Positions 1-10,126 of a stretch of 64,000 bases of DNA are shown piece by piece. The notes under the pieces are model-generated. The model saw only the letters and a list, made by a program, of their open reading frames with translations, did no database searches and was not told the DNA's origin. Numbering within the stretch: position 1 is the first letter of the stretch; every line of letters begins with the position of its first letter. The position numbers and the translations under genes were made by a program. This stretch comes from Bifidobacterium saguinibicoloris (GTDB lineage: Bacteria; Actinomycetota; Actinomycetes; Actinomycetales; Bifidobacteriaceae), in the NCBI RefSeq assembly GCF_019331725.1, contig NZ_JAHBBF010000005.1, positions 85,533-149,532 of the forward strand. The letters are read 5' to 3'.

Positions 1-203
1 TCGCGGGCGTCCACCACGTACGCCTCGACGGCGCCGCAGGCGAGGGCGCGCTGCTTGATGGTCTCGAGGCTCTCGCCGCCCTGGCCGACGTCGAGGGAGA
101 CGGCGACGACGTCCTTGCCGGTGCGCTCCTTCAAGTAGGAGATGGCGACAGAGGTGTCGAGGCCACCGGAGTAGGCCAGTACGAGTCGGTTGTTATCAGC
201 CAT
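1..203 (-). CDS. argG: argininosuccinate synthase, N-terminal part (runs off the window)
   Basis: Joins citrulline and aspartate with ATP, the penultimate step of arginine synthesis in the cytoplasm. Only the first 67 codons are inside the window. The start is [18 protein letters not shown]; the SGGLDTS segment is the N-type ATP pyrophosphatase P-loop of this family. The ATG at 201-203 is preceded by AGAAAGGG, a reasonable ribosome binding site. It lies 179 bp downstream of argR on the same strand, behind a strong hairpin, and has its own ARG-box-like palindrome, so it is probably transcribed from a separate ArgR-controlled promoter. Confidence 0.95.
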   Translation of the reverse strand, partial: MADNNRLVLAYSGGLDTSVAISYLKERTGKDVVAVSLDVGQGGESLETIKQRALACGAVEAYVVDAR

Positions 204-230
204 GGAATGCCCTTTCTGCGAAACAAGCTG

Positions 231-265
231 ATGCAAGTATATACATACGTCTGCATATTTATGCA
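231..265 (-). promoter_or_regulatory. ARG-box pair upstream of argG (ArgR operator)
   Basis: 252-265 reads tgcatatttatgca, a near-perfect palindrome. A weaker copy, atgcaagtatatacat, lies at 231-246, with centres about 20 bp apart. ArgR hexamers usually bind two boxes about 21 bp apart. The same core occurs upstream of argC at 6488-6503. Assignment to ArgR is inferred from this motif sharing and from the linked argR gene. Confidence 0.75.
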
Positions 266-297
266 CGGCGTGTCCGGCATACGTACCGGACACGCCG
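266..297. terminator. strong hairpin after argR
   Basis: Perfect 12-bp arms cggcgtgtccgg (266-277) and ccggacacgccg (286-297) around an 8-nt loop, located after the argR stop and immediately before the argG ARG box. There is no real U tract on the minus strand, so it may act as a partial terminator of the arg operon transcript. Confidence 0.55.
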
Positions 298-310
298 TGA
301 TGGACGCCGA

Positions 311-387
311 CGGACTCCAATCGGACTCCAATCGGACTCCAATCGGACACCAATCGAACACCAGTCGGACGCCGATCGGACGCTACT
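311..387. repeat. 11-bp tandem repeat, about seven units
   Basis: Units of cggactccaat begin at 311, 322 and 333 (identical), then diverge as cggacaccaat (344), cgaacaccagt (355), cggacgccgat (366) and cggacgctact (377). The last unit runs over the argR stop codon at 383-385. The array fills most of the space between argR and the hairpin. Confidence 0.9.
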
Positions 388-895
388 TCGACGCCAACGC
401 GAGCAGCCAGTCGGCGCGGGCGGCGGCGGTGTCCTCGTCCTGACAAATCACCATGACCGTGTCGTCACCGGCGATGGTGCCGAGCACGCCGGCGATCGGC
501 TGCTTGTCGACCACCGACGCCACGTACTGGGCGGCGCCGGACGGCGTATGCACCACGATGAGGTTCCTCGCCGCCGCCACCGAGGTGACGAGACCGCTGA
601 GCACGCGGGACATCTGTGCCTCCGCCTTGGCGGCGTCCGGCTGTTCGCCGTCCGCGTCATGCCCCACCGCATAGGCCATGGTGCCGTCAGGCAGACGCTT
701 CTTGAACGCGTTCATCTCATCGAGGTCGCGGCTGAGCGTCGCCTGGGTGACGGCGATACCCTCGTCGGCGAGGATGGCCGAAAGCTGCGACTGCGACGTG
801 ATGACGTGCGTGAGCAGCACCTCCTCGATGGCGCTCAGCCGCGCCGCGCGCGTGGCCGGACGCTGCAGGGACGCGTTCGCGTTCGCCTCGCTCAT
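383..895 (-). CDS. argR: arginine repressor ArgR
   Basis: Arginine-dependent transcriptional repressor, 170 residues, usual size for the family. The N-terminal winged helix includes the stretch [20 protein letters not shown], and the C-terminal oligomerisation and arginine-binding domain ends [20 protein letters not shown], with the GT(I)AGDDT signature that binds arginine. I start it at the ATG at 893-895 because this overlaps the argF stop as ATGA (translational coupling); an open frame continues upstream inside argF but is not needed. As last gene of the argCJBDF-R run it should autoregulate the operon through the ARG boxes at argC and argG. Confidence 0.95.
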   Translation of the reverse strand: MSEANANASLQRPATRAARLSAIEEVLLTHVITSQSQLSAILADEGIAVTQATLSRDLDEMNAFKKRLPDGTMAYAVGHDADGEQPDAAKAEAQMSRVLSGLVTSVAAARNLIVVHTPSGAAQYVASVVDKQPIAGVLGTIAGDDTVMVICQDEDTAAARADWLLALASK

Positions 896-1857
896 GCAAG
901 CAGGCTTTCGTCGCCGCGGGCTTTGCCGGCCAGCCAGGTGAGCAGCGCCTTCTGCGCGTGCAGGCGGTTCTCGGCCTCGTCCCACACCACGGACTGCGGA
1001 CCGTCGATCACCTCGGCGGTGACCTCCTTGCCGCGGTAGGCGGGCAGGCAGTGCTGGAACAGCGCGTCCGGCTTGGCGAGGGCCATGAGCTCCGCGTTGA
1101 CCTGGTAATGCCAGAACGGCTTGGAGCGGATGGCGTATTCGGCCTCCTCGCCCATGGACACCCACGTGTCGGTGAACACGCAGTCGGCGTCCTTGACGGC
1201 CTCCTTCGCGTCGGTGGTGACGAGGATGGAGCCGCCGTTCTCCTTGGCGATGCGTTCGGCGTCGGCCACGATGTCCGGGCGGGGCAGGTAGCCCTGCGGT
1301 CCGGCCACGCGCACGTGCATGCCGGCGACGGCGCCGCCGAGCAGATAGGAGTTGGCCATGTTGTTAGCCGCATCGCCCAGGTAGGCGATGGTCTGGTGCT
1401 TCAGGTTGTCGACGCCGCCGCGGTGTTCGGCGATGGTCTGGAAGTCGGCGAGAATCTGGCAGGGGTGGAAGTCGTCGGTGAGGGCGTTGACCACCGGATG
1501 CGTGGAGTATTTCGCCATCTCCTCGACGCGGTCCTGCCCGAAGGTGCGCCACACCACGCCGTAGGCCATGCGGTCGAGCACGCGGGCGGTGTCCGCCACC
1601 GGCTCGCCGCGGCCCAGCTGGGAGCCGGACTTGTCGATGACCAGCGGGTAGCCGCCGAGTTCGGCCACGCCGATGGAGAAGCTGGAGCGGGTGCGGGTCG
1701 ACGGCTTGTCGAACAGCACGGCGATGGCCTGCGGGCCTTCGAACGGACGCTTGTAGAAGCGGTCCTTGTGGAATTTGATGGCGAGTTCGAGGACCTGCTT
1801 CTGCTCCTCGTGGTTCAGGTCGTCGTCACGCAGCATGTGACGCAGTTCGGGGGTCAT
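892..1857 (-). CDS. argF: ornithine carbamoyltransferase
   Basis: Converts ornithine and carbamoyl phosphate to citrulline. It is 321 residues, full length for the family. The carbamoyl-phosphate loop STRTRSSF is at about residue 55, [19 protein letters not shown] at about 120, and the ornithine-binding HCLPAYRG near residue 270. The start ATG at 1857 follows a GGAAGGAAACC ribosome binding site. It lies 42 bp after argD and overlaps argR by 4 bp, so it is part of a single arginine operon. Confidence 0.97.
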   Translation of the reverse strand: MTPELRHMLRDDDLNHEEQKQVLELAIKFHKDRFYKRPFEGPQAIAVLFDKPSTRTRSSFSIGVAELGGYPLVIDKSGSQLGRGEPVADTARVLDRMAYGVVWRTFGQDRVEEMAKYSTHPVVNALTDDFHPCQILADFQTIAEHRGGVDNLKHQTIAYLGDAANNMANSYLLGGAVAGMHVRVAGPQGYLPRPDIVADAERIAKENGGSILVTTDAKEAVKDADCVFTDTWVSMGEEAEYAIRSKPFWHYQVNAELMALAKPDALFQHCLPAYRGKEVTAEVIDGPQSVVWDEAENRLHAQKALLTWLAGKARGDESLLA

Positions 1858-1899
1858 GATGGTTTCCTTCCGTTCTTCCGTGATGGTCGGGTCGGCGGC

Positions 1900-3187
<1,288 letters not shown>

Positions 3188-3198
<11 letters not shown>

Positions 3199-4144
3199 AG
3201 GAGCTCCTCATCTCGATGCCGTCCTCGGGCACGACCATGGTGCCGATGCCGGCGGACGTGAATATCTCGTTCAGGATGGAATGCGGCTTGCGGCCGTCGA
3301 TGATGTGCGCCTGGGGCACGCCGCCGTCGATGGCGCGCACGCAGGCCTCCATCTTGGGGCGCATGCCGGATTCCAGGTCAGGTAGCATGTCGCGCAGGTT
3401 CTCCACGCCGATGCGGCCGATCAGGGAGTTGCGGTCGGGCCAGTCGGCGTACAGGCCGTCGACGTCCGTCAGGATCACGAGCTTGTGCGCGCCGACTGCG
3501 GCGGCGAGCGCGGCGGCGGCGGAATCGGCGTTCACGTTGAGCACTTCGGTGGCGTCGTCCTCGTTCGGCGCGACCGACGAGACGACGGGGATGCGGCCGG
3601 CGTTGACGAGGTCCTCGACGGCGGAGGCGTCGACGGAGACGACGTCGCCGACGAGGCCGATGTCGGTGGGCTTGCCGTCGATGACGGGCTTGCGCTGCAT
3701 GGCGGAGAACAGGCCTCCGTCCTCGCCGGACAGGCCGACGGCGAGCGGGCCGTGCGCGTTGATGAGGCCGACGAGCTCGCGGGAGACCTTGCCGGTGAGG
3801 ACCATGCGCACCACGTCCATGGCCTCGGGCGTGGTGACCCTGAGGCCGCCCTTGAATTCGGATTTGATGCCGAGGGCCTTGAGCATCTGCGAGATCTGCG
3901 GGCCGCCGCCGTGCACGACGATCGGGTGCAGGCCCACCTGTCGCAGGAACACCATGTCTTCGGCGAAGCATGCCTTGAGATGCTCGTCGATCATCGCGTT
4001 GCCGCCGTATTTGACGACGATGCGCTGTCCGGCGAACTCCTCGAGCCATGGCAGCGCCTCGATGAGCACCTCCGCCTTCTGGTCGGCGCGCAGATCGGTG
4101 TGCACGTCGAAATGGAATCCGGGTCCCTTCAGTTCAGTAGCCAT
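3188..4144 (-). CDS. argB: acetylglutamate kinase
   Basis: Phosphorylates N-acetylglutamate, usually the arginine-feedback-controlled step. It has 318 residues. The amino-acid-kinase glycine loops are present: VVKYGGNAM at about residue 44 and [12 protein letters not shown] at about 79, with [14 protein letters not shown] and ILTDVDGLY in the C-terminal half. The N-terminal extension (about 25 residues before the first kinase strand) is the type associated with hexameric, arginine-inhibited enzymes. It lies 23 bp downstream of argJ and overlaps argD. Confidence 0.97.
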
Positions 4145-4167
4145 ACGCTTCTTTCAGCTTTCGTGGT

Positions 4168-5340
4168 TCAGCTTTCGTAGTCCGCGTTGATGTGGACGTA
4201 TTCGTGGGTGAGGTCGTCGGTCCAGACGGTCGCTTCGGCGTCGCCGGCGTTCAGGTCGATGTCGATGTGGACCTCGCGCGGGGTCATGTCGACCTCGCTG
4301 CGGTCGCGTCCGGCACCGCCGTTCTCGCAGATGCGCACGCCGTTGACGTCGACGGTCACCTTGTCGGAGTCGTACGGGGCGACGTCGGGCGGCACGGTGC
4401 CGAGCGAGGAGACGATGCGGCCCCAGTTGGGGTCGTTGCCGCTGATCGCGCACTTCAGGAGGTTGGACGCGGCGACGGCGCGGCCGCACGCGAGGGCGGC
4501 GTCCTCGGTGGTGGCGCCGGTGACGGTGATGCGGATGTCGTGGCTCGCGCCTTCGCCGTCGCCGATGATCTGGCGGGCGAGCGAGGCGCAGGCGTCCTTG
4601 ACGAGCGTGTTGAACTCGTCCTTGTCGGGTTCGACGCCGCTGGCGCCGGATGCGAGCAGGAGGACGGTGTCGTTGGTGGACATGCAGCCGTCCACGTCGA
4701 TACGGTTGAACGAGTGCTCGGCGGCATTGGTGAGGGCGGCCTGCATCTGGCCGGGGGTGACGACCGCGTCGGTGGTGATGACGCACAGCATGGTGGCCAG
4801 CTGTGGGGCGATCATGCCCGAGCCCTTGACCATGCCGCCGATCCTCCAGCCGTCCTTGCTTTCCAGCGTGACGGTCTTCGGCTTGGTGTCGGTGGTCATG
4901 ATGGCGTGCGACGCGTCGGCACCGGCCTCCGGGGTGGCGGCGAGGGCCTCGTGGGCCGCGGCCGCGCCGGAAAGGACGTTGTCGAGCGGCAGAAGCTCGC
5001 CGATGAGTCCGGTGGAGCAGACGGCCACGTCATCCGGCTGCGCGCCGACGAGCGCGGCGACCTTCTCGGCGGTGGCCTTGGACTGCGCGTAGCCCGCTTC
5101 GCCGGTGCACGCGTTGGCGCCGCCGGAGTTGAGGATCACGGCCTTGACGTGGCCGTCGGCGACGACCTTGCGGGACCATTGGACGGGCGCGGCGCAGAAG
5201 CGGTTCGAGGTGAACACGCCGGCGGCCGCGTCGAGCGGGCCCTCGTTGACGACGAGGGCGAGGTCCTTCTTGCCTTCGACTGCGGAAATGCCCGCCGCCA
5301 CGCCGGCGGCGGAGAAACCTTTCGCGAATGTGACGCTCAC
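4168..5340 (-). CDS. argJ: bifunctional ornithine acetyltransferase / N-acetylglutamate synthase
   Basis: Transfers acetyl groups from acetylornithine to glutamate, recycling acetyl in arginine synthesis. It has 390 residues. The self-cleavage site ATML is present in QLATMLCVITTDA (about residue 185); the Thr becomes the N-terminal nucleophile of the beta chain. GSGMIAPQ and NSGGANACTG are also family hallmarks. The start overlaps the argC stop as ATGA. No separate argA or argE is in the window, consistent with the cyclic pathway. Whether it is mono- or bifunctional cannot be read from sequence. Confidence 0.95.
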   Translation of the reverse strand: MSVTFAKGFSAAGVAAGISAVEGKKDLALVVNEGPLDAAAGVFTSNRFCAAPVQWSRKVVADGHVKAVILNSGGANACTGEAGYAQSKATAEKVAALVGAQPDDVAVCSTGLIGELLPLDNVLSGAAAAHEALAATPEAGADASHAIMTTDTKPKTVTLESKDGWRIGGMVKGSGMIAPQLATMLCVITTDAVVTPGQMQAALTNAAEHSFNRIDVDGCMSTNDTVLLLASGASGVEPDKDEFNTLVKDACASLARQIIGDGEGASHDIRITVTGATTEDAALACGRAVAASNLLKCAISGNDPNWGRIVSSLGTVPPDVAPYDSDKVTVDVNGVRICENGGAGRDRSEVDMTPREVHIDIDLNAGDAEATVWTDDLTHEYVHINADYES

Positions 5341-6431
5341 GGTGCGACTCCGATCTTGGTAAGTCCCTGGTCCTCGGGCAGGCCCAGGGCGATGTTCAAT
5401 GATTGGACAGCCTGTCCGGCGGTGCCGCGGTTGAGGTTGTCGATGGCGGCGAACGCGATGATGCGGCCCGCGCGGCGGTCGGTGACGACCTGGATGTGGG
5501 CGGCGTTCGAGCCGATGATGTTGCCGGTGGCGGGCAGGCTCCCTTCGGGCAGGAGGACCATGAAGTCCTGGCCTTCATACGCCTTGGCCCACACGGCGCG
5601 AATCTCCGCGTCGCTCATCGCGGCGGCCTTCGCGGTCATCTTCGCGCTGACGGTGGCGAGGATGCCGCGCGACATCGGCGCGAGGACCGGCGTGAAGCCG
5701 AGGGTGAATTCGCTTGCCGCGGCGGCGGACTTGCCGGCCGCGTGCGCGAGGTTCTGCAGAATCTCGGGGATGTGGCGGTGCGTGCCGCCCACGCCGTACG
5801 GCAGGGCGCTGCCGAGCGCCTCGGCGGCGAGCAGGTTGGTGCGCTTCAGGTTCTTGCCGGCGCCGGAGTAGCCGACGACGAGGTCGGCGACAAGGTCCTT
5901 GGGCTCGACGAGCCCCTCGGCGACGGCCGGCTGGATGGCCAGCGTGGTGGCGGTGACGTTGCAGCCGGGTCCGGCGATGCGCTTGGCGCCGGGCAGGGCC
6001 TCGCGCTGGCGCGTGTACGCGCCTTCGGCGGTCTTGCCGGTGATGAGCTCGGGCATGCCGTAGGTCCAATGCTCGTAGAAGTCGCCGCCGTAGAAGTCGT
6101 CCCACGCGCTCTTCTCCTCGAGCCGGTGGTCGGCGCCGAGGTCGACGACGACCGCATCCGGGTCAAGCTGCGCGGCGAGCCTGCCGGAGGCGCCGTGCGG
6201 CAGGGCCAGGATGATCACGTCATGGCCGTTGAGCACCTCGGGGGTGGTGTCCTCCACGGTCAGGTCGGCCAGCTGCGGGATGTGCGGCATATGCCTGCCG
6301 AGCTTGTCCCCCACCGAGGAATGCCCGGCGACGCACGTCACCTCGAAATCCGGGTGGGCGGCCAGAATGCGCAGCGCCTCACCACCTGCATAGCCCGTGG
6401 CACCCGCCACGGCCACCGTATACTTCGCCAT
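5337..6431 (-). CDS. argC: N-acetyl-gamma-glutamyl-phosphate reductase
   Basis: NADPH-dependent reduction of acetylglutamyl phosphate to the semialdehyde. It has 364 residues. The Rossmann GATGYAGGEALRIL is at residues 10-23 and the catalytic cysteine in AGPGCNVTATTLAI at about residue 160. It is the first gene of the arginine operon, with start ATG at 6431 behind TAAGGACGTGAT. The promoter just upstream (TATACT box at 6465-6470) is covered by ARG-box-like palindromes, so this is the main ArgR control point. Confidence 0.97.
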   Translation of the reverse strand: MAKYTVAVAGATGYAGGEALRILAAHPDFEVTCVAGHSSVGDKLGRHMPHIPQLADLTVEDTTPEVLNGHDVIILALPHGASGRLAAQLDPDAVVVDLGADHRLEEKSAWDDFYGGDFYEHWTYGMPELITGKTAEGAYTRQREALPGAKRIAGPGCNVTATTLAIQPAVAEGLVEPKDLVADLVVGYSGAGKNLKRTNLLAAEALGSALPYGVGGTHRHIPEILQNLAHAAGKSAAAASEFTLGFTPVLAPMSRGILATVSAKMTAKAAAMSDAEIRAVWAKAYEGQDFMVLLPEGSLPATGNIIGSNAAHIQVVTDRRAGRIIAFAAIDNLNRGTAGQAVQSLNIALGLPEDQGLTKIGVAP

Positions 6432-6464
6432 ATCACGTCCTTATCACACAAGACAACAAGCACG

Positions 6465-6503
6465 AGTATACGCACCTATGCAGACTCTTGCATAATTATG
6501 CAA
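6465..6503 (-). promoter_or_regulatory. argC promoter with tandem ARG boxes
   Basis: 6488-6503 is the perfect palindrome ttgcataattatgcaa. A degenerate second box tatacgcacctatgca lies at 6467-6482, with centres 21 bp apart as expected for one ArgR hexamer. On the minus strand a -10 box TATACT lies at 6465-6470, and the strong box covers the -35 zone, so binding would exclude RNA polymerase. The core is shared with the argG box at 252-265. Confidence 0.8.
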
Positions 6504-6568
6504 TCACATGTCGGGATGCCTGCGCATGGACGGGCGGCAAGGCGCGGGCGATGCGCCCGGAACGCCCG

Positions 6569-7399
6569 TCAGGCACTCATCGAACCAGAGGAGTCTCCGG
6601 AACCGGAACCGGCGGAACCGCCGGAATCCAGGCCGTACATGTTGAGAAGCTGCCGGGTGAGGTCGCTCACGTCGATGCCGTTGACCGTCATCCACACCCA
6701 CAGGATGGTGGTGAGCACGTTGACGACGATGGCCGCGATGGCGAGGCCCCGCCCCTTCATGTGGAAGGTCTTGGTGCGCCACAGGGAGATGCAGCCCATG
6801 ATGGCCGGCATCACCGGCACGCTGAAGATCACGGCGAACACGAAGGCGAGGATGGCGTAGGAGTCCCAGCGCCCGTACAGCGGGTTCTGGTTCGGGTCGT
6901 CGACGTCGATGCCGTAGAAGCGACGGTTCCCCCGTCCGTCACCGGCGCGTCCCGACGCACCGGGTGCGCCGGGTGCCGGGTACGCCGGCCCCTGCGGCGC
7001 GGGATAGGCGTTCGGCGTGTTCGCGCCGACGCCGGCGTTGCCGCCGGCATGCGACGGCGCCGACGCGGCGTCATCGCCCTTGTCGTCCGGATCGGGCGCG
7101 CCGTACAGGTACGGGTTGTAGTTCGGGCCGAACTGGCTGCGCATCGCACCGTAGTCGAGATGGGCGTACTGCCCGTAGCGGGGTTGCGTCTGCTGCTGCG
7201 TCACCGATGACGTCGGTTGCGACGGTTGCGACGGAGAGGGGGACGGCGCCGACGGTTGAGACGGCGCGGCGGGACCGGACTGGACCGGAGGCACGGACGC
7301 GCCTGCGGATACGACGGAACCCGATGGGCGGCCATCCGGCGCGGTGCCGTTCCCTCCCTGCTGCGAGGGGTCGGTCGGTTGCTGTTCGGATGCGCTCAT
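6569..7399 (-). CDS. Pro/Gln-rich N-terminus plus DUF4190-like two-helix membrane protein
   Basis: Function unknown, 276 residues. I start it at MSASEQQPTDP (ATG 7397-7399) because AGGAGG sits 5 bases upstream; the frame stays open further up without a better signal. Residues 1-155 are low-complexity Pro/Ser/Gln/Gly-rich, probably cytoplasmic. Two hydrophobic helices follow: AILAFVFAVIFSVPVMPAI, then after a short loop with SLWRTKTFHMKGRGLAI, AAIVVNVLTTILWVWMTV. This pattern resembles the DUF4190 domain of actinobacterial envelope proteins. The tail is Gly/Ser-rich. It lies between pheT and argC and is probably monocistronic. Confidence 0.8.
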   Translation of the reverse strand: MSASEQQPTDPSQQGGNGTAPDGRPSGSVVSAGASVPPVQSGPAAPSQPSAPSPSPSQPSQPTSSVTQQQTQPRYGQYAHLDYGAMRSQFGPNYNPYLYGAPDPDDKGDDAASAPSHAGGNAGVGANTPNAYPAPQGPAYPAPGAPGASGRAGDGRGNRRFYGIDVDDPNQNPLYGRWDSYAILAFVFAVIFSVPVMPAIMGCISLWRTKTFHMKGRGLAIAAIVVNVLTTILWVWMTVNGIDVSDLTRQLLNMYGLDSGGSAGSGSGDSSGSMSA

Positions 7400-7438
7400 C
7401 GGGTTCCTCCTGTGTCGTCCTTCATCGTAGCCCATCGG

Positions 7439-7474
7439 TTTCGCCGGCGGCCTATTCGGCCCATGCCGGCGAAA
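7439..7474. terminator. hairpin after pheT
   Basis: 10-bp perfect arms tttcgccggc (7439-7448) and gccggcgaaa (7465-7474), 37 bp beyond the pheT stop. It lies between pheT and the promoter side of the DUF4190-like gene. No U tract is visible. Confidence 0.5.
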
Positions 7475-7510
7475 CCTCACGGCTTTGCGTCGTGGACGAC
7501 GTGCCGCGCG

Positions 7511-10120
7511 TCAGGCGCGCAGCTGGGCGCCGAGTTCGGCGGCCTTGTCGACGATGGCCTTGCGGATCGCCTCGCTGTCCTCGGCGGACAGGGTCTTGGA
7601 AGGCGAACGGAAGACCACGGCGAACGCGAGGGACTTCTTGCCTTCGCCGAGGGCGTCGCCGGTGAACACGTCGAACAGCTCGATGGATTCGAGGTTCGCA
7701 CCGGCGGCCTCACGCACCACGACCTCGAGCTGGGCGGCGGTCACCGTGTCGTCCACGGTGAAGGCGAGGTCCTGCTTGACGGGCGGGAACGTGGAGATCG
7801 GCTTGGCCTGGACCGGCTTGCCGTCCAGCGTGGAGAACAGCGCGGTCAGGTTGAGTTCGAACGCGGCGGAGTGTTCGGGGAAGCCGAGCGCCTCGTTGAC
7901 GTGCGGGTGCAGTTCGCCCACGAGGCCGACGGACACGTCGCCGACCATGACGTTCGCGAAGCGGCCCGGATGCCACTGGGCGGGCACGTCGGCGGCGGCC
8001 GGCTGCTTGAGCTCGATGGCCGCGCCGAGACGGTCGGCGATGCGGCGCACGGCCTCGACGGCGTCGGACCAGTCGACCGGACGCTTGCCGCCCAGCCAGC
8101 CGGAGTCCTCCGCCAGACCGGTCAGGATGCCGGCCACATGGTCGGGCTGGTCCGGCAGGCCGGCATCGAGCGCGGCGAGCTGCTCCTCGGTCGGCTTGAC
8201 GCCGCCGGGCAGGGCCGGGATGGCGGGCGCGTCCGGGTTCCACAGGTACACGTGGCCAAGCTCGTAGAGCGAGATGTTCTCGAGGCCGCGGCGGATGTTG
8301 CGCTGCACGGTGGCGGCGAGCGTCGGCAGGATGTGGCGGCGCAGAAACGGACGGTCGCCGTACAGCGGGTTGGCGATCTCGACGCTGACCTTCTTGGTGG
8401 CCTCCGCGTCGTAGCCGAACGCCTTGTAGTCGGCGTCGCCCACGAACGGGTAGCTCAGGGCCTCCACCATGCCGTATTCGGCGAGCTCGTCGGCCACGCG
8501 GCGGCGGCGCAGCTGGTCCGGGGTCAGGCCCACGAGGCCCTCCACCGGGGCGGGCGGCACGGTGACCGGAATCTCGTCGTAGCCGACGAGACGGGCCACC
8601 TCCTCCACCAGGTCGCACGGCTCGTTCAGGTCGGGACGCCAGCTGGGCGGGGTGACGGAGAATTCGCCGTTGCCGCCGCCGGCCACCTTGCAGCCGATGT
8701 CGGTGAGGATGTCGGAGATCTCGTTGATCGGGGTGTCGAGGCCTGCCACGCGCTTGACCTCGGAGGCCTTGAAGTGGATGGCGCGGCGGCGCACGGTGTT
8801 GTTCACGTCCGTCGGATGCTCGCTGGGTTCGCCGGAACCGTACTTGACGAGCAGTTCGGCGGCCATCTGCGCGGCGGCCGGCTGCAGCTGGAAGTCTACG
8901 CCGCGTTCGAAGCGGCGGGACGCCTCGGACGGGATCTTGTGGCGGCGGGCGGAGCGGGCGATGGACACCTGGTCGAAGTGCGCGGCCTCGAGGAGGATGT
9001 TCTTCGTGTCCGCGGTCACTTCGCCGTACAGGCCGCCCATCACGCCGGCGAGGCCGATGATGCGCGAGGCGCGCTGGCCGTTCGGCGAATCGGTGATGAG
9101 CAGGTCCTCGGGGCTGAGCTCATGCTCCTTGCCGTCGAGGGTGGTGAGCTTCTCGCCGGCGTTCGCGCGGCGCACCACGATCGGCGGTTCGAGCTTGTCG
9201 AGGTCGTAGGCGTGCATGGGCTGGCCCAGGTCGAGCATCACGTAGTTGGTGACGTCCACGGCCAGGGAGATGGAGCGCATGCCGGCGCGGATGAGGCGGC
9301 GGCGCATCCAGTTCGGCGTGTGCGCGTTCGGGTCGAACCCGCGGATGACGCGCGCGTAGTAGCGGTCGCAGCCGGGCACGCCGTGGATCGGATTGTTGTC
9401 CTCGATGTCCACCTGGACCTCCGGGACGGTGCCGGAGGCCTCGCCGGCCGGTTCGGGGGTCTTCTCATTGAGCTCGACCACCGGATCGGTGAACGCAGCG
9501 CCGGTGGAGTGGTGGTATTCGCGGGCCACACCGCGGTAGGACAGTGTGTAGCCGCGGTCCGGGGTGATGTTGATCTCGAGCAGCGGCTGGTCGAGGTGCA
9601 GCAGGTGCATCGCGTCGTCGCCGGGCTTGAGGGCCTCGTATTCCTCCTCGGTGAAGCCGTAGTGGCGCAGCAGGATGATGCCGTTGTGGTCGTCGCCGAG
9701 ACCCAGCTCGCGCTCGGAGGCGCACATGCCGTTGGAGATGTGGCCGTAGGTCTTGCGCGGCTCGATGCGGAAGTCGCCGGGCAGGACGGCGCCCGGAAGC
9801 GTGACGACGACCTTCTCGCCGGCGGCCATGTTGGGCGCGCCGCAGATGATGCCGCGCGGCACCTTGTTGCCGTTCTCGTCGGTCTCGTTGTATTCGGGGC
9901 CGACGTCCACGTGGCACCAGTTGATGATCTTGCCGTTCTTCTGCGGCTCCGGGGTGGCGTCCACCACGTAGCCGACGACGATCGGGCCGGTCACCTGGGA
10001 GGAGTGGATCTCCTCCTCCTCGAGACCGACCTTCACCAGATCCTTGGCGAGCTGCTCGTAGGTGAGGTCGGCGGGGACCTCGACGTGTTCCTTGAGCCAA
10101 TCGATGTCAACCATAGGCAT
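7511..10120 (-). CDS. pheT: phenylalanine-tRNA ligase beta subunit
   Basis: Large subunit of the alpha2beta2 phenylalanyl-tRNA synthetase. It has 869 residues, typical of actinobacteria. In order: EMAP/OB-type tRNA-binding domain (about 40-165), B3/B4 editing domain (SISLAVDVTNYVMLDLGQP at about 270), B5 domain, the catalytic-like core (DLVEEVARLVGYDEIPV), and a C-terminal ferredoxin-fold anticodon-binding domain starting near FPPVKQDLAFTVDDTVT. It starts 6 bp after the pheS stop and is clearly co-transcribed with it. Confidence 0.97.
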   Translation of the reverse strand: MPMVDIDWLKEHVEVPADLTYEQLAKDLVKVGLEEEEIHSSQVTGPIVVGYVVDATPEPQKNGKIINWCHVDVGPEYNETDENGNKVPRGIICGAPNMAAGEKVVVTLPGAVLPGDFRIEPRKTYGHISNGMCASERELGLGDDHNGIILLRHYGFTEEEYEALKPGDDAMHLLHLDQPLLEINITPDRGYTLSYRGVAREYHHSTGAAFTDPVVELNEKTPEPAGEASGTVPEVQVDIEDNNPIHGVPGCDRYYARVIRGFDPNAHTPNWMRRRLIRAGMRSISLAVDVTNYVMLDLGQPMHAYDLDKLEPPIVVRRANAGEKLTTLDGKEHELSPEDLLITDSPNGQRASRIIGLAGVMGGLYGEVTADTKNILLEAAHFDQVSIARSARRHKIPSEASRRFERGVDFQLQPAAAQMAAELLVKYGSGEPSEHPTDVNNTVRRRAIHFKASEVKRVAGLDTPINEISDILTDIGCKVAGGGNGEFSVTPPSWRPDLNEPCDLVEEVARLVGYDEIPVTVPPAPVEGLVGLTPDQLRRRRVADELAEYGMVEALSYPFVGDADYKAFGYDAEATKKVSVEIANPLYGDRPFLRRHILPTLAATVQRNIRRGLENISLYELGHVYLWNPDAPAIPALPGGVKPTEEQLAALDAGLPDQPDHVAGILTGLAEDSGWLGGKRPVDWSDAVEAVRRIADRLGAAIELKQPAAADVPAQWHPGRFANVMVGDVSVGLVGELHPHVNEALGFPEHSAAFELNLTALFSTLDGKPVQAKPISTFPPVKQDLAFTVDDTVTAAQLEVVVREAAGANLESIELFDVFTGDALGEGKKSLAFAVVFRSPSKTLSAEDSEAIRKAIVDKAAELGAQLRA

Positions 10121-10126
10121 GGGTAA

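Noticed and set aside
896..1165. Upstream extension of the argR frame to 1165
   Set aside because: It lies inside argF; the ATG at 893-895 overlapping the argF stop and matching the usual ArgR length is far more likely.
7217..10126. 969-residue plus-strand open frame opposite pheT
   Set aside because: High-GC shadow frame; composition is Gly/Asp/Val/His repetitive and it matches no family, while pheT is certain.
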